A stretch of DNA of 8,105 nt from CAKOSP01 sp964369625. GTDB taxonomy: Bacteria > Bacillota_I > Bacilli_A > RF39 > UBA660. Below are positions 1 through 5,119 of this stretch, in pieces. Each line of letters starts with the position of its first letter. Position 1 is the first letter of the stretch. Below the pieces are notes generated by a model. That model saw only the letters and a list, made by a program, of their open reading frames with translations, searched no databases and had not been told where the DNA came from. Where the stretch lies: positions 1 through 8,105 of the forward strand of contig CAYJFC010000033.1 in the NCBI GenBank assembly GCA_964369625.1, given 5' to 3'. Both the position numbers and the translations under genes were made by a program.

Positions 1-1
1 A

Positions 2-508
2 TTATTTAATAACTCCATTATATACATGTTTAGTTTCATTTATAACTATAAAAGCCTTGCTATCTATTTTTTTAACAAATTTTATTAAATTATTTAAACT
101 TTTTCTATTTATTTGAATAAATAACATTTCTTTTTTATCTTTAGTTTTACCTTTTTTTAAATCAAGTACACTTACTCCAAAACCTTTATTTCTAAGTTTA
201 TCTATTAAATCATTATTCATATTTGTTATTACAAATATGGAGATGAATCCATTAACAAATTTATTCGTTATAACTGTTCCTATGTATGTCCCTGCTGCAA
301 ATCCACCTGCATAACTAATTGGTATCCAAATGCTATCAGTTACGTTATCAAGAGCTTCTTTTGCTATAAAAAACCAAATTAAAACTTCAAAAAATGCAAG
401 TACTGCTGTTATTTTTCTTTTACCTCTAATCATAAGTATAGTTCTAGTTGTACCTATACTTACATCTACTATTCTAGCTAAAAATATTCTTATACACATA
501 AAAAGCAT
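2..508 (-). CDS. UPF0316 family membrane protein (DUF5698/DUF2179, YebE-like)
   Basis: Complete gene ending in TAA at 2-4. The N-terminal half is hydrophobic with about three membrane segments. It carries the family-like stretch RIVDVSIGTTRTILMIRGKR, followed by a second segment around FFEVLIWFFIAKEAL and a glycine-rich third (SYAGGFAAGTYIGT). The C-terminal part (about the last 75 residues) is a soluble DUF2179-type domain, which in other proteins binds small ligands. The biochemical role of UPF0316 is unknown. The length (168-171 aa) is normal for the family. The frame can open at a GTG at 517, but I prefer the ATG at 508: an AGGTGA Shine-Dalgarno overlaps that GTG and sits about 6 bases before the ATG. 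The gene directly follows the Rpn-family gene, and its start is embedded in an inverted repeat. Family call is from motif recognition. Confidence 0.85.
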   Translation of the reverse strand: MLFMCIRIFLARIVDVSIGTTRTILMIRGKRKITAVLAFFEVLIWFFIAKEALDNVTDSIWIPISYAGGFAAGTYIGTVITNKFVNGFISIFVITNMNNDLIDKLRNKGFGVSVLDLKKGKTKDKKEMLFIQINRKSLNNLIKFVKKIDSKAFIVINETKHVYNGVIK

Positions 509-549
509 TAGCTTCACCTATTTATAGTATAACCACTAATGCTTTTTAT
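498..549 (-). promoter_or_regulatory. 14-bp perfect inverted repeat enclosing the RBS and start of the UPF0316 gene
   Basis: Arms at 498-511 and 536-549 (ATAAAAAGCATTAG and its exact complement) flank a 24-base loop. On the minus strand the loop holds a possible -10 box (TATACT) and the AGGTGA ribosome site, while the ATG at 508 lies in the downstream arm. The element starts just after the Rpn stop codon, and its downstream arm ends in a T-rich stretch, so it may also terminate Rpn transcripts. Confidence 0.6.
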
Positions 550-550
550 A

Positions 551-1435
551 TTACTTAGTATTTATTATTTTCCTTACTTCTTCTATATCAATATTAGTAT
601 ACTTTGATATATCTTCAATACTTAATTTATTTTCATACATTGTTTTTATATTAGTTTCAATTCCTTGTTCAACACCTTCAGCAAGTCCCTCAGCAAGTCC
701 TTCAGCATGTGCGCTTGCATGTATTTCTTCCCTAAGTTTCTTCTTAGCCATATTCATTTCATATAGTCTATCCAATTCATCTTTTTCCTTTGTAAATAGA
801 TAATCTCTGTAAGCCTCTGATGATGTTATATCTTTTACTTCTTCATGCACTTCTTTAGCAACTTTATCTTTCTTTGTCATTTTCATCCTACCTTTTTCAT
901 CCATCAAAGCCATATATCTTAAGAAACTCATCATCTTTTCACTAAACTCTTTATTTTCCTTTATCATCCTTAAATTTATTATATGATTTTCTAAAGGATA
1001 CATAACTTCTTTCATCCCAATAATATCACACATAGTTAACTTTGTATACATTTTATTCATACCTTTTATAGTGTAATTTACAAAAAATATTCCATATACT
1101 TTCTTTAAATTATCATATGATGTCCCTTTTGTTAATTGTTCATTTATTAACTTTGAATTATAATATGCTGCTCTTTTTAAAATATCTTCATTATTTGTAT
1201 TTTGCATTTCTACAAATACTGTTTCTCCACTCTCTAGTTTTACTTTAACATCTAGCACTGATCCTTTATCCTGATAATTATCTCCCATAACTTCATTATT
1301 TGTAAATGTTATATCTTCCTCTTTAACATTTAATTTTAATACTTCATTTATTACTAATACTAAGTAATCTTTTCTTTTATGAAAAAATATTTTAAATACT
1401 GCATCTGTTGTTAATGAATCTTCATTATATTTCAT
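551..1435 (-). CDS. Rpn family PD-(D/E)XK nuclease (putative transposase family, PDDEXK_2)
   Basis: 294 aa, the usual size for the Rpn/PDDEXK_2 family. Members are DNA endonucleases first annotated as transposases and now tied to recombination and phage defence. The opening NEDSLTTDAVFKIFF is typical of the family. The nuclease core follows: Asp62 in LDVKV, then Glu76 and Gln78 in FVEMQN, which fit the D...ExQ active-site pattern. The middle (about 85-215) is helical and charged. The tail has short glycine-glutamate repeats (AEGLAEGLAEGVEQG, 244-258) and ends in a small helix-turn-helix-like segment (SIEDISKYTNIDIEEVRKII). The start is well supported by AGAGGA 6 bases before the ATG. It lies downstream of the DGR target but is separated from it by terminator-like hairpins, so it is probably its own unit. 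No terminal inverted repeats were seen, so it is not itself an insertion sequence. Confidence 0.88.
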   Translation of the reverse strand: MKYNEDSLTTDAVFKIFFHKRKDYLVLVINEVLKLNVKEEDITFTNNEVMGDNYQDKGSVLDVKVKLESGETVFVEMQNTNNEDILKRAAYYNSKLINEQLTKGTSYDNLKKVYGIFFVNYTIKGMNKMYTKLTMCDIIGMKEVMYPLENHIINLRMIKENKEFSEKMMSFLRYMALMDEKGRMKMTKKDKVAKEVHEEVKDITSSEAYRDYLFTKEKDELDRLYEMNMAKKKLREEIHASAHAEGLAEGLAEGVEQGIETNIKTMYENKLSIEDISKYTNIDIEEVRKIINTK

Positions 1436-1460
1436 GTTGTCCTCTTTTCTTAAAGTCTAT

Positions 1461-1488
1461 ATCTTAAACACTTTTATTTTTATTGCAA
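1461..1488 (-). promoter_or_regulatory. candidate sigma-A promoter for the Rpn-family gene
   Basis: On the minus strand TTGCAA (1483-1488) is followed after 16 bases by TAAGAT (1461-1466), about 25 bases before the start codon. Each box matches the consensus at four of six positions, so this is a modest candidate. Confidence 0.35.
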
Positions 1489-1512
1489 CACTATCGACAA
1501 AACATGCCAAAA

Positions 1513-1534
1513 TAAAACACCTAAAGGTGTTTTA
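1513..1534 (-). terminator. intrinsic terminator downstream of the second DGR target
   Basis: A perfect 10-bp stem (TAAAACACCT / AGGTGTTTTA) with a 2-base centre. On the minus strand it is followed by TTTT. It lies about 65 bases after the target stop codon and before the Rpn promoter candidate. The structure is symmetric but no plus-strand gene is nearby. Confidence 0.65.
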
Positions 1535-1546
1535 TAGCAAAAAATA

Positions 1547-1583
1547 AGTCGGCAACAAATTAACAAGATAATTTACGCCGACT
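1547..1583 (-). repeat. GC stem-loop 16 bases after the stop of the second DGR target
   Basis: AGTCGGC (1577-1583 read on the minus strand) pairs with GCCGACT (1547-1553) across a 23-base AT-rich loop. A T-rich run follows, so it may act as a first terminator hairpin. The first target gene has a GTCGCG/CGCGAC pair at the equivalent place after its stop. The stem is therefore kept while its bases change, which hints at a selected structure. Confidence 0.5.
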
Positions 1584-1591
1584 ATACTTGA

Positions 1592-1628
1592 CATACTTTT
1601 ATCCTACGATGAACGGATCACTTTCAGT
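1592..1628 (-). repeat. direct repeat, copy at the 3' end of target gene 1
   Basis: 37 bases identical to 5083-5119. It covers the last codons (ending FIVG), the TAA stop and 7 bases beyond. Identity past the stop codon points to recent duplication or gene conversion of the 3' ends of the two target genes. Confidence 0.85.
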
Positions 1629-2720
1629 TCCCGTTCCACCCAAATGCAGCGCAGAAGACTCTAGATACAAGACTGGACGGGAGCCATACCCATCGCGCGC
1701 GGTGCCGCTGTTGACGTAACCGTAATTGTGCACACTCCACACGCGATTCGAGCTGCTAGAGTAAGGCACAATTGTCCACTCATATCGATTTGATAAAAGC
1801 CAGTTTGCTCCCCCGCATGCTGCGGTATTATAACTTTCTATATTTTCACTATAACAACTACTTGGTGATGCATATCCATAATCACTTGCATACATTAACC
1901 CTATTGGAGCACTATGTGTTAAATTTGTTCCATCTGATGTTGCGCTCCCTCTTTCTGTTGTATATGCCTCCGATGCTGTTATAGCACTTGATGGAAAACC
2001 TCCTAAATACCATGTTGCATTTTGCACTAAACTTCTATCACTTGCATCTAGTCCTTTTTCTGTAAAATCACAGTTGCCTGTCGTTGTTGTACTGTAAGTT
2101 CTACACCCATTATAACTTGTTCCATCTGTTCCATTATAAAAATATGTATTATAAAGTGTATTGAGCGTTGCTCCACCACCTGAGTCTGACCAACTATTAT
2201 CGTTTGCCGTATCAAATGCATAAGTAAATGCGTCTTCTCTTATTATTTTTACTAGATTTTGTCCTGCTACGCCATGGGAAGCCTCGTTAAACACCCCTAT
2301 TACTCTCCACATCTCATCATTAAACCATATATAATTATCTGGATTTAATCCCGTGTATCTATACTCTGCATTATTTGTATATTCTATTTCTGCATTTCCT
2401 GATGTATCTAGTCTTATTATATGATTTGCTAAAGTCTCATTAGAATTATCTGTAGTAAATGTAATGTCACAGTTTGAATTTCCTGATATACTGTTAAACT
2501 TAACTCCATTTACTTTATTGTCCCAAGCTGCATTTGCATTATCACATGTTATTGTCACACTATAACCAGCACCATCCGGAAAAGATTCTGCTGGCTGCCC
2601 ATCTACTACTATTGCATAATTAATTATTGGCTTATTTTCTGAATTTATACTAACATTATAAAAAACAAAAGACCCGATAATTAATAATATCAATATGCTT
2701 AATATAAGAATTTTTTTCAT
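1599..2720 (-). CDS. DGR target protein 1: membrane-anchored surface protein with C-terminal variable region
   Basis: 373 aa. Residues 1-24 form a signal anchor (MKKILILSILILLIIGSFVF) with no lipobox. A short Ig-like module follows (about 30-92, two cysteines at 59 and 84), then a ligand-binding-type domain (about 97-373) with conserved YRYTGLNPDNYIWFNDEMWR. The domain ends in the SRPVLYL block and FIVG C-terminus. By DGR analogy this is probably a C-type-lectin-like display fold outside the cell. Residues 317-347 are the variable region, aligned to the template at 3131-3223. Asn codons of the template become Tyr, Ser, Arg, His, Gly, Thr or Asp here. AAGGA lies 7 bases before the ATG, which overlaps the stop of the preceding small ORF as ATGA. 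It is very similar to the other target from about residue 97 on. The ligand is unknown. Confidence 0.88.
   Translation of the reverse strand: MKKILILSILILLIIGSFVFYNVSINSENKPIINYAIVVDGQPAESFPDGAGYSVTITCDNANAAWDNKVNGVKFNSISGNSNCDITFTTDNSNETLANHIIRLDTSGNAEIEYTNNAEYRYTGLNPDNYIWFNDEMWRVIGVFNEASHGVAGQNLVKIIREDAFTYAFDTANDNSWSDSGGGATLNTLYNTYFYNGTDGTSYNGCRTYSTTTTGNCDFTEKGLDASDRSLVQNATWYLGGFPSSAITASEAYTTERGSATSDGTNLTHSAPIGLMYASDYGYASPSSCYSENIESYNTAACGGANWLLSNRYEWTIVPYSSSSNRVWSVHNYGYVNSGTARDGYGSRPVLYLESSALHLGGTGTESDPFIVG
1680..1772 (-). repeat. DGR variable region VR1
   Basis: Aligns without gaps to the template repeat at 3131-3223. From the conserved CCT codon through 29 codons, 16 of the 30 template adenines are changed against 8 of 57 other bases. 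Unchanged anchors include GTG TGG and GCG. Just downstream it continues into CGTCCAGTCTTG, shared with VR2 but not with the template. Confidence 0.9.
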
Positions 2721-2974
2721 AACATTTTCCTTTCGAAAACTTTTCTTAATTTACTTGCAAATAAATAATTATAATATTTATCATTATCATTTATCTTTAA
2801 ATCAATTATATCAAAGTTATCAAATAATATAAAGTTAATTTCTTTATTTTTAATATTTTTTACAATTTTTATGTTTAGACTCTTTAAAATCATTTGATCA
2901 TTACCAAATGATTTTAACTTTTTGTTATTATAAAATATAATTAAATAATCTTTATATATTAATTTAAAAAACAT
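2717..2974 (-). CDS. small hypothetical protein, translationally coupled to DGR target 1
   Basis: 85 aa, not recognised. It is Lys/Asn/Ile/Phe-rich with alternating hydrophobic stretches (FKLIYKDYLIIFY, INFILFDNFDIIDL) that suggest a small beta-rich or alpha/beta protein. There is no signal peptide. Its TGA overlaps the ATG of target gene 1 (ATGA), and the ribosome site of that gene lies inside this ORF, so the two are probably co-translated. Its own start is weak: the nearest AGAGGTG is about 20 bases upstream. The C-terminal ASKLRK is encoded by a 20-base stretch (2741-2760) identical to and in frame with the start of the Avd-like gene (4456-4475). It may therefore be a fusion left by a deletion or recombination between cassette genes. 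Confidence 0.5.
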   Translation of the reverse strand: MFFKLIYKDYLIIFYNNKKLKSFGNDQMILKSLNIKIVKNIKNKEINFILFDNFDIIDLKINDNDKYYNYLFASKLRKVFERKML

Positions 2975-3130
2975 ATATTTATTTTTAATATTACATCACC
3001 TCTAAAGTATGAACATTTCACCTTTTATTTATAATTTATTTTTAGCCTCTAAACGCAAGGATAATTTTTGTTCTTTAAAAGCATAAATAAACTTATTTAT
3101 TTATAAAACAATACTTTTAAAGAGCTCTAA
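2975..3130 (-). other. non-coding spacer 3' of the template repeat, with potential RNA hairpin
   Basis: 156 bases without a convincing ORF, immediately downstream of the template repeat on the transcribed strand. It contains the pair CTTTAAAAG (3073-3081) / CTTTTAAAG (3114-3122) enclosing ATAAATAA (3083-3090) / TTATTTAT (3097-3104). AGAGCTCT (3121-3128) is a perfect palindrome at the template edge. In the Bordetella phage DGR the RNA 3' of the template is needed for priming by RT and Avd. A similar role here is inference. Confidence 0.4.
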
Positions 3131-3223
3131 GGACCCAATCCCATTGTTCGCGTTGTTGTTGCTCACGTTGCCGTTATAGTTCACATTCCACACGTTATTC
3201 GAATTGCTCGAGTTAGGCACAAT
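3131..3223 (-). repeat. DGR template repeat (TR)
   Basis: On the minus strand this reads as an Asn-codon-rich copy of the variable regions: many AAC/AAT codons between fixed anchors such as ATTGTGCCT, GTG TGG and GCG. The two target genes carry diversified codons at exactly these AAC/AAT sites. The adenine-biased differences identify it as the template and the targets as recipients. It starts 9 bases after the RT stop. Homology to the VRs begins abruptly at ATTGTGCC and ends at TCC. The flank after TCC (TTAGAGCTC) does not match the CGTCCAGTC seen in both VRs, so the usual initiation-of-mutagenic-homology counterpart appears to be missing. Confidence 0.88.
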
Positions 3224-3232
3224 ATATCAAAA

Positions 3233-4231
3233 TCACCCTAAATAACTTTTTATATCTATAGTTTTATTAATAAATTGTTTTTTCTTTAATTTAAAATTTT
3301 TAATTATATTATTTTTAGTACTTTTACTAAGTTTAACTATTATTTTTTTATTATCAAGTAAAATAAATTTATAACCTAAAAAAATAACTCCATTATTTAA
3401 ATCAACTATATTAGTTTTATTTTCATTTACACTTAAACTATAATCATTTAAAAATAGTTTAATTTTATTTAAAACTGTTTTTAAAAACCCTTTATTATGA
3501 TGAATTATTACATAATCATCCATATAATTAACAAAGTATTTTATCTTAAGTTCATTTATAATAAAAGTATGTAACTTATATAAATAAAATATTGCTAAAA
3601 ACTGGCTTGTCATATTACCTATCGGTAACCCTTTATTTAATTTATATAAGGGTAAATTTAAGTTGTTCTTTATATTAATACTAGTAATTTTTTCATTCAC
3701 ATACTTTACATTAGTGCTAGATAATATATTGGATACAAGTATATATTCATCATCATTTAATAAAGGTTTAAATAGTGATTTTAATTTTTCATGATCTATA
3801 CTAAAAAAATAATTTTTAATATCTAGTTTTAATACATATAATTTTTTATGTTTTAATTTTAATTTATTTAAATACTTTTTAAATAAATTAATTCCAAAAC
3901 TAGTTCCCGTATTTTCTCTAGTAGCTACATTTCTAATATCTAAATATTTATTTAATTTAGATTTTAATATAAATTCTGCCACATAATGATTTATAGTTTT
4001 ATCAAATAAATTTTGACTCATTATAATTCTATGTTTAGGTCTTGTAAGTAAAAACATATTATACTTACCTCCATCATAATTATTATCTAATAAATACTTC
4101 ACATAATATATATTACTTACTTTATTATTTTCAAATAAGTATAATTTCTTTTTGTTTTTTACACCTTTACTGAGATTATCATAAATGCATAGTAAATCTT
4201 TAATTTCAATTTTTAACATTTTTATACTCAT
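3233..4231 (-). CDS. DGR-type reverse transcriptase
   Basis: 332 aa RNA-directed DNA polymerase that would copy the TR RNA into adenine-mutated cDNA. Motifs in order: KHRIIMSQNLFDKTI (RT1, ~67-80), ENTGTSFGINLFKKYL (RT2, 106-121), LKLDIKNYFFSID with catalytic Asp137 (RT3), GLPIGNMTSQ (RT4, 201-210, the SQ form common in DGR and group II-like RTs), YMDD (236-239), then NKTNIV...FLGYKF (RT6-7). The protein ends at IDIKSYLG. Related RTs normally continue past this motif into a conserved tail, so the thumb end is probably truncated. The stop is followed 9 bases later by the template. The start may be Met5 (ATG at 4219), preceded by TATAAAA just as the Avd-like gene is. Both starts overlap the displaced Avd tail. 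RT identity is secure; activity is uncertain. Confidence 0.92.
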   Translation of the reverse strand: MSIKMLKIEIKDLLCIYDNLSKGVKNKKKLYLFENNKVSNIYYVKYLLDNNYDGGKYNMFLLTRPKHRIIMSQNLFDKTINHYVAEFILKSKLNKYLDIRNVATRENTGTSFGINLFKKYLNKLKLKHKKLYVLKLDIKNYFFSIDHEKLKSLFKPLLNDDEYILVSNILSSTNVKYVNEKITSINIKNNLNLPLYKLNKGLPIGNMTSQFLAIFYLYKLHTFIINELKIKYFVNYMDDYVIIHHNKGFLKTVLNKIKLFLNDYSLSVNENKTNIVDLNNGVIFLGYKFILLDNKKIIVKLSKSTKNNIIKNFKLKKKQFINKTIDIKSYLG

Positions 4232-4283
4232 CTAACCAAGATGTAACCATTTTATTTATTTCTGTTAATTTCAAAATAAAAAT
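4206..4283 (-). pseudogene. displaced C-terminal helix of the Avd-like gene (out of frame)
   Basis: In a frame different from 4252-4503 this stretch reads LKLTEINKMVTSWLDEYKN before a TGA at 4206-4208. That resembles the last helix of Avd-type four-helix proteins, which the in-frame product lacks. The open stretch has no start of its own and begins after a TAG. It overlaps the RT start, as a normal avd-RT junction would. The simplest reading is a deletion of roughly one helix-loop plus a frameshift near 4265-4270. Confidence 0.6.
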
Positions 4284-4503
4284 CTATCATTGATAAATTA
4301 CTTTTAATTATATTTAAATATTTATATTTATCTAATGAATAATTAGCTAAATATACATTAGATAATACATTTAATAAAGTACTTCTAAATTCATTTCTAT
4401 AGATATAATCTTTCTTAGGTATATTATAAACTATATTATTTGAATCTATTATTAATTTTCTTAATTTACTTGCAATAATAAAGTTACTATTATTAATACT
4501 CAT
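4252..4503 (-). CDS. avd: Avd-like DGR accessory protein, C-terminally truncated
   Basis: 83 aa. Avd is the accessory variability determinant, a small basic four-helix-bundle protein (usually about 110-130 aa). It forms a pentamer that binds RT and template RNA and is required for mutagenic retrohoming. Here three helices are visible: FIIASKLRKLIIDSNNIVYN, RNEFRSTLLNVLSNVYLANY and LNIIKSNLSMIDFYFEI, with the IPKKDYI turn typical of the family between the first two. The frame then ends prematurely at INRNK. The fourth-helix sequence reappears in another frame at 4206-4283, so the gene is probably broken. Its ATG overlaps the end of the upstream MutS-like gene by 11 bases, and no strong ribosome site is seen, which suggests translational coupling. 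The family call rests on helix pattern and position. Confidence 0.72.
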   Translation of the reverse strand: MSINNSNFIIASKLRKLIIDSNNIVYNIPKKDYIYRNEFRSTLLNVLSNVYLANYSLDKYKYLNIIKSNLSMIDFYFEINRNK

Positions 4504-4858
4504 TTTTATAATCTAACACCTTATTAAAATCACTTTTATTCATATTATTTAATTTTTCAATAACTAGTTCTATCTTAACTAAATGACCCATTTTATCTCT
4601 AGCTTTATTATAATAATCGACATAATTATTATTAGTATATTTTTTAATAATAGTTTCTTCTCCAGAATTAATTATTTCATAAGATACTTTTACTTCATCT
4701 AATTTATCCTTTACCTTATTTATTGCAGTTTGTGGAAAACCTAATTTTTTATTATCTAATATTTTATAATTAAATAATTCGTTTATTATATAAGCATCTT
4801 CCTCATACACATTGTAAAAAAGACTCTTATTACCTATTATACTTATTCTACTTTTCAT
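4493..4858 (-). CDS. MutS domain I-like small protein, DGR accessory (MSL type)
   Basis: 121 aa. Residues 10-65 (GNKSLFYNVYEEDAYIINEL, then KKLGFPQTAINKVKDKLDEV and VSYEII) match the pattern of the mismatch-recognition N-terminal domain of MutS: the FYE-like aromatic segment, the ED-A block, the GFP-x-A turn and a long helix before a final strand. The rest of MutS (connector, clamp, ATPase with Walker A) is absent. The remaining residues are charged and helical. MutS-like accessory genes have been described beside some DGR RTs. A role in nucleic-acid binding during template copying or in blocking repair of TR:VR heteroduplexes is inference. It is the first gene of the avd-RT operon. GAGGT (4865-4869) lies 6 bases before the ATG. 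It overlaps the next gene by 11 bases. Confidence 0.68.
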   Translation of the reverse strand: MKSRISIIGNKSLFYNVYEEDAYIINELFNYKILDNKKLGFPQTAINKVKDKLDEVKVSYEIINSGEETIIKKYTNNNYVDYYNKARDKMGHLVKIELVIEKLNNMNKSDFNKVLDYKNEY

Positions 4859-4876
4859 GTATCTACCTCAACGTTA

Positions 4877-4905
4877 AATATAAAATAAGTTTTACATTTA
4901 GTCGA
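4877..4905 (-). promoter_or_regulatory. candidate promoter of the DGR accessory operon
   Basis: TCGACT (4900-4905, minus strand) and TATATT (4877-4882) are spaced by 17 bases, and the -10 box ends about 18 bases before the start codon of the MutS-like gene. The -35 box matches TTGACA at only four positions. Confidence 0.35.
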
Positions 4906-4976
4906 CTTAGCGTAATTTCTTTTTCTTTGTTTTACACTTTGTTTACAAATAAAAGAAAAAGGTCGCGTATGTCCTT

Positions 4977-5004
4977 AAAAGGAGACAATTTTTCGTCTCC
5001 TTTT
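4977..5004 (-). terminator. intrinsic terminator after DGR target gene 2
   Basis: A 10-bp stem AAAAGGAGAC / GTCTCCTTTT with an 8-base loop, about 90 bases after the target stop codon. The T-run is longer on the plus strand (seven T) than on the minus strand (four T). The minus-strand gene is nevertheless the only upstream coding unit. Confidence 0.65.
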
Positions 5005-5037
5005 TTTGTCTTACTCCCCAGTAGAAATTCGAGAGCC

Positions 5038-5064
5038 CATAATTCAAGTGAAACTTGAATTATG
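5038..5064. repeat. 12-bp perfect hairpin/cruciform downstream of target gene 2
   Basis: CATAATTCAAGT (5038-5049) and its exact complement (5053-5064) with a 3-base centre. There is no T-run, so it is not a standard terminator. It lies about 25 bases after the stop and about 105 bases after VR2. Some DGRs need a hairpin or cruciform just downstream of the VR for efficient retrohoming. Here the distance is larger, so that role is only a possibility. Confidence 0.5.
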
Positions 5065-5082
5065 AACGCGACATTTTACTGG

Positions 5083-5119
5083 CATACTTTTATCCTACGA
5101 TGAACGGATCACTTTCAGT
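5083..5119 (-). repeat. direct repeat, copy at the 3' end of target gene 2
   Basis: 37 bases identical to 1592-1628, spanning the last codons, the TAA stop and 7 bases downstream. It marks the shared origin or conversion of the two target 3' ends. Confidence 0.85.

Noticed and set aside
330..527. Plus-strand 65-aa hydrophobic ORF.
   Set aside because: It is the antisense shadow of the UPF0316 membrane segments and has no ribosome site or conserved motif.
551..1435. Insertion sequence around the 'putative transposase' gene.
   Set aside because: Rpn proteins are PD-(D/E)XK nucleases, and no terminal inverted repeats or target-site duplications flank the gene.
3131..4231. Reading TGA as Trp would extend the RT in frame through the whole template.
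   Set aside because: Long genes here use TGG for Trp with no in-frame TGA, and TGA ends the 85-aa ORF at a typical ATGA overlap. Standard bacterial code fits better, and the in-frame TR is more simply a fusion relic.
5038..5072. Riboswitch or phage attachment site downstream of target gene 2.
   Set aside because: I recognise no known riboswitch core. No integrase or matching att direct repeat is visible in the window.
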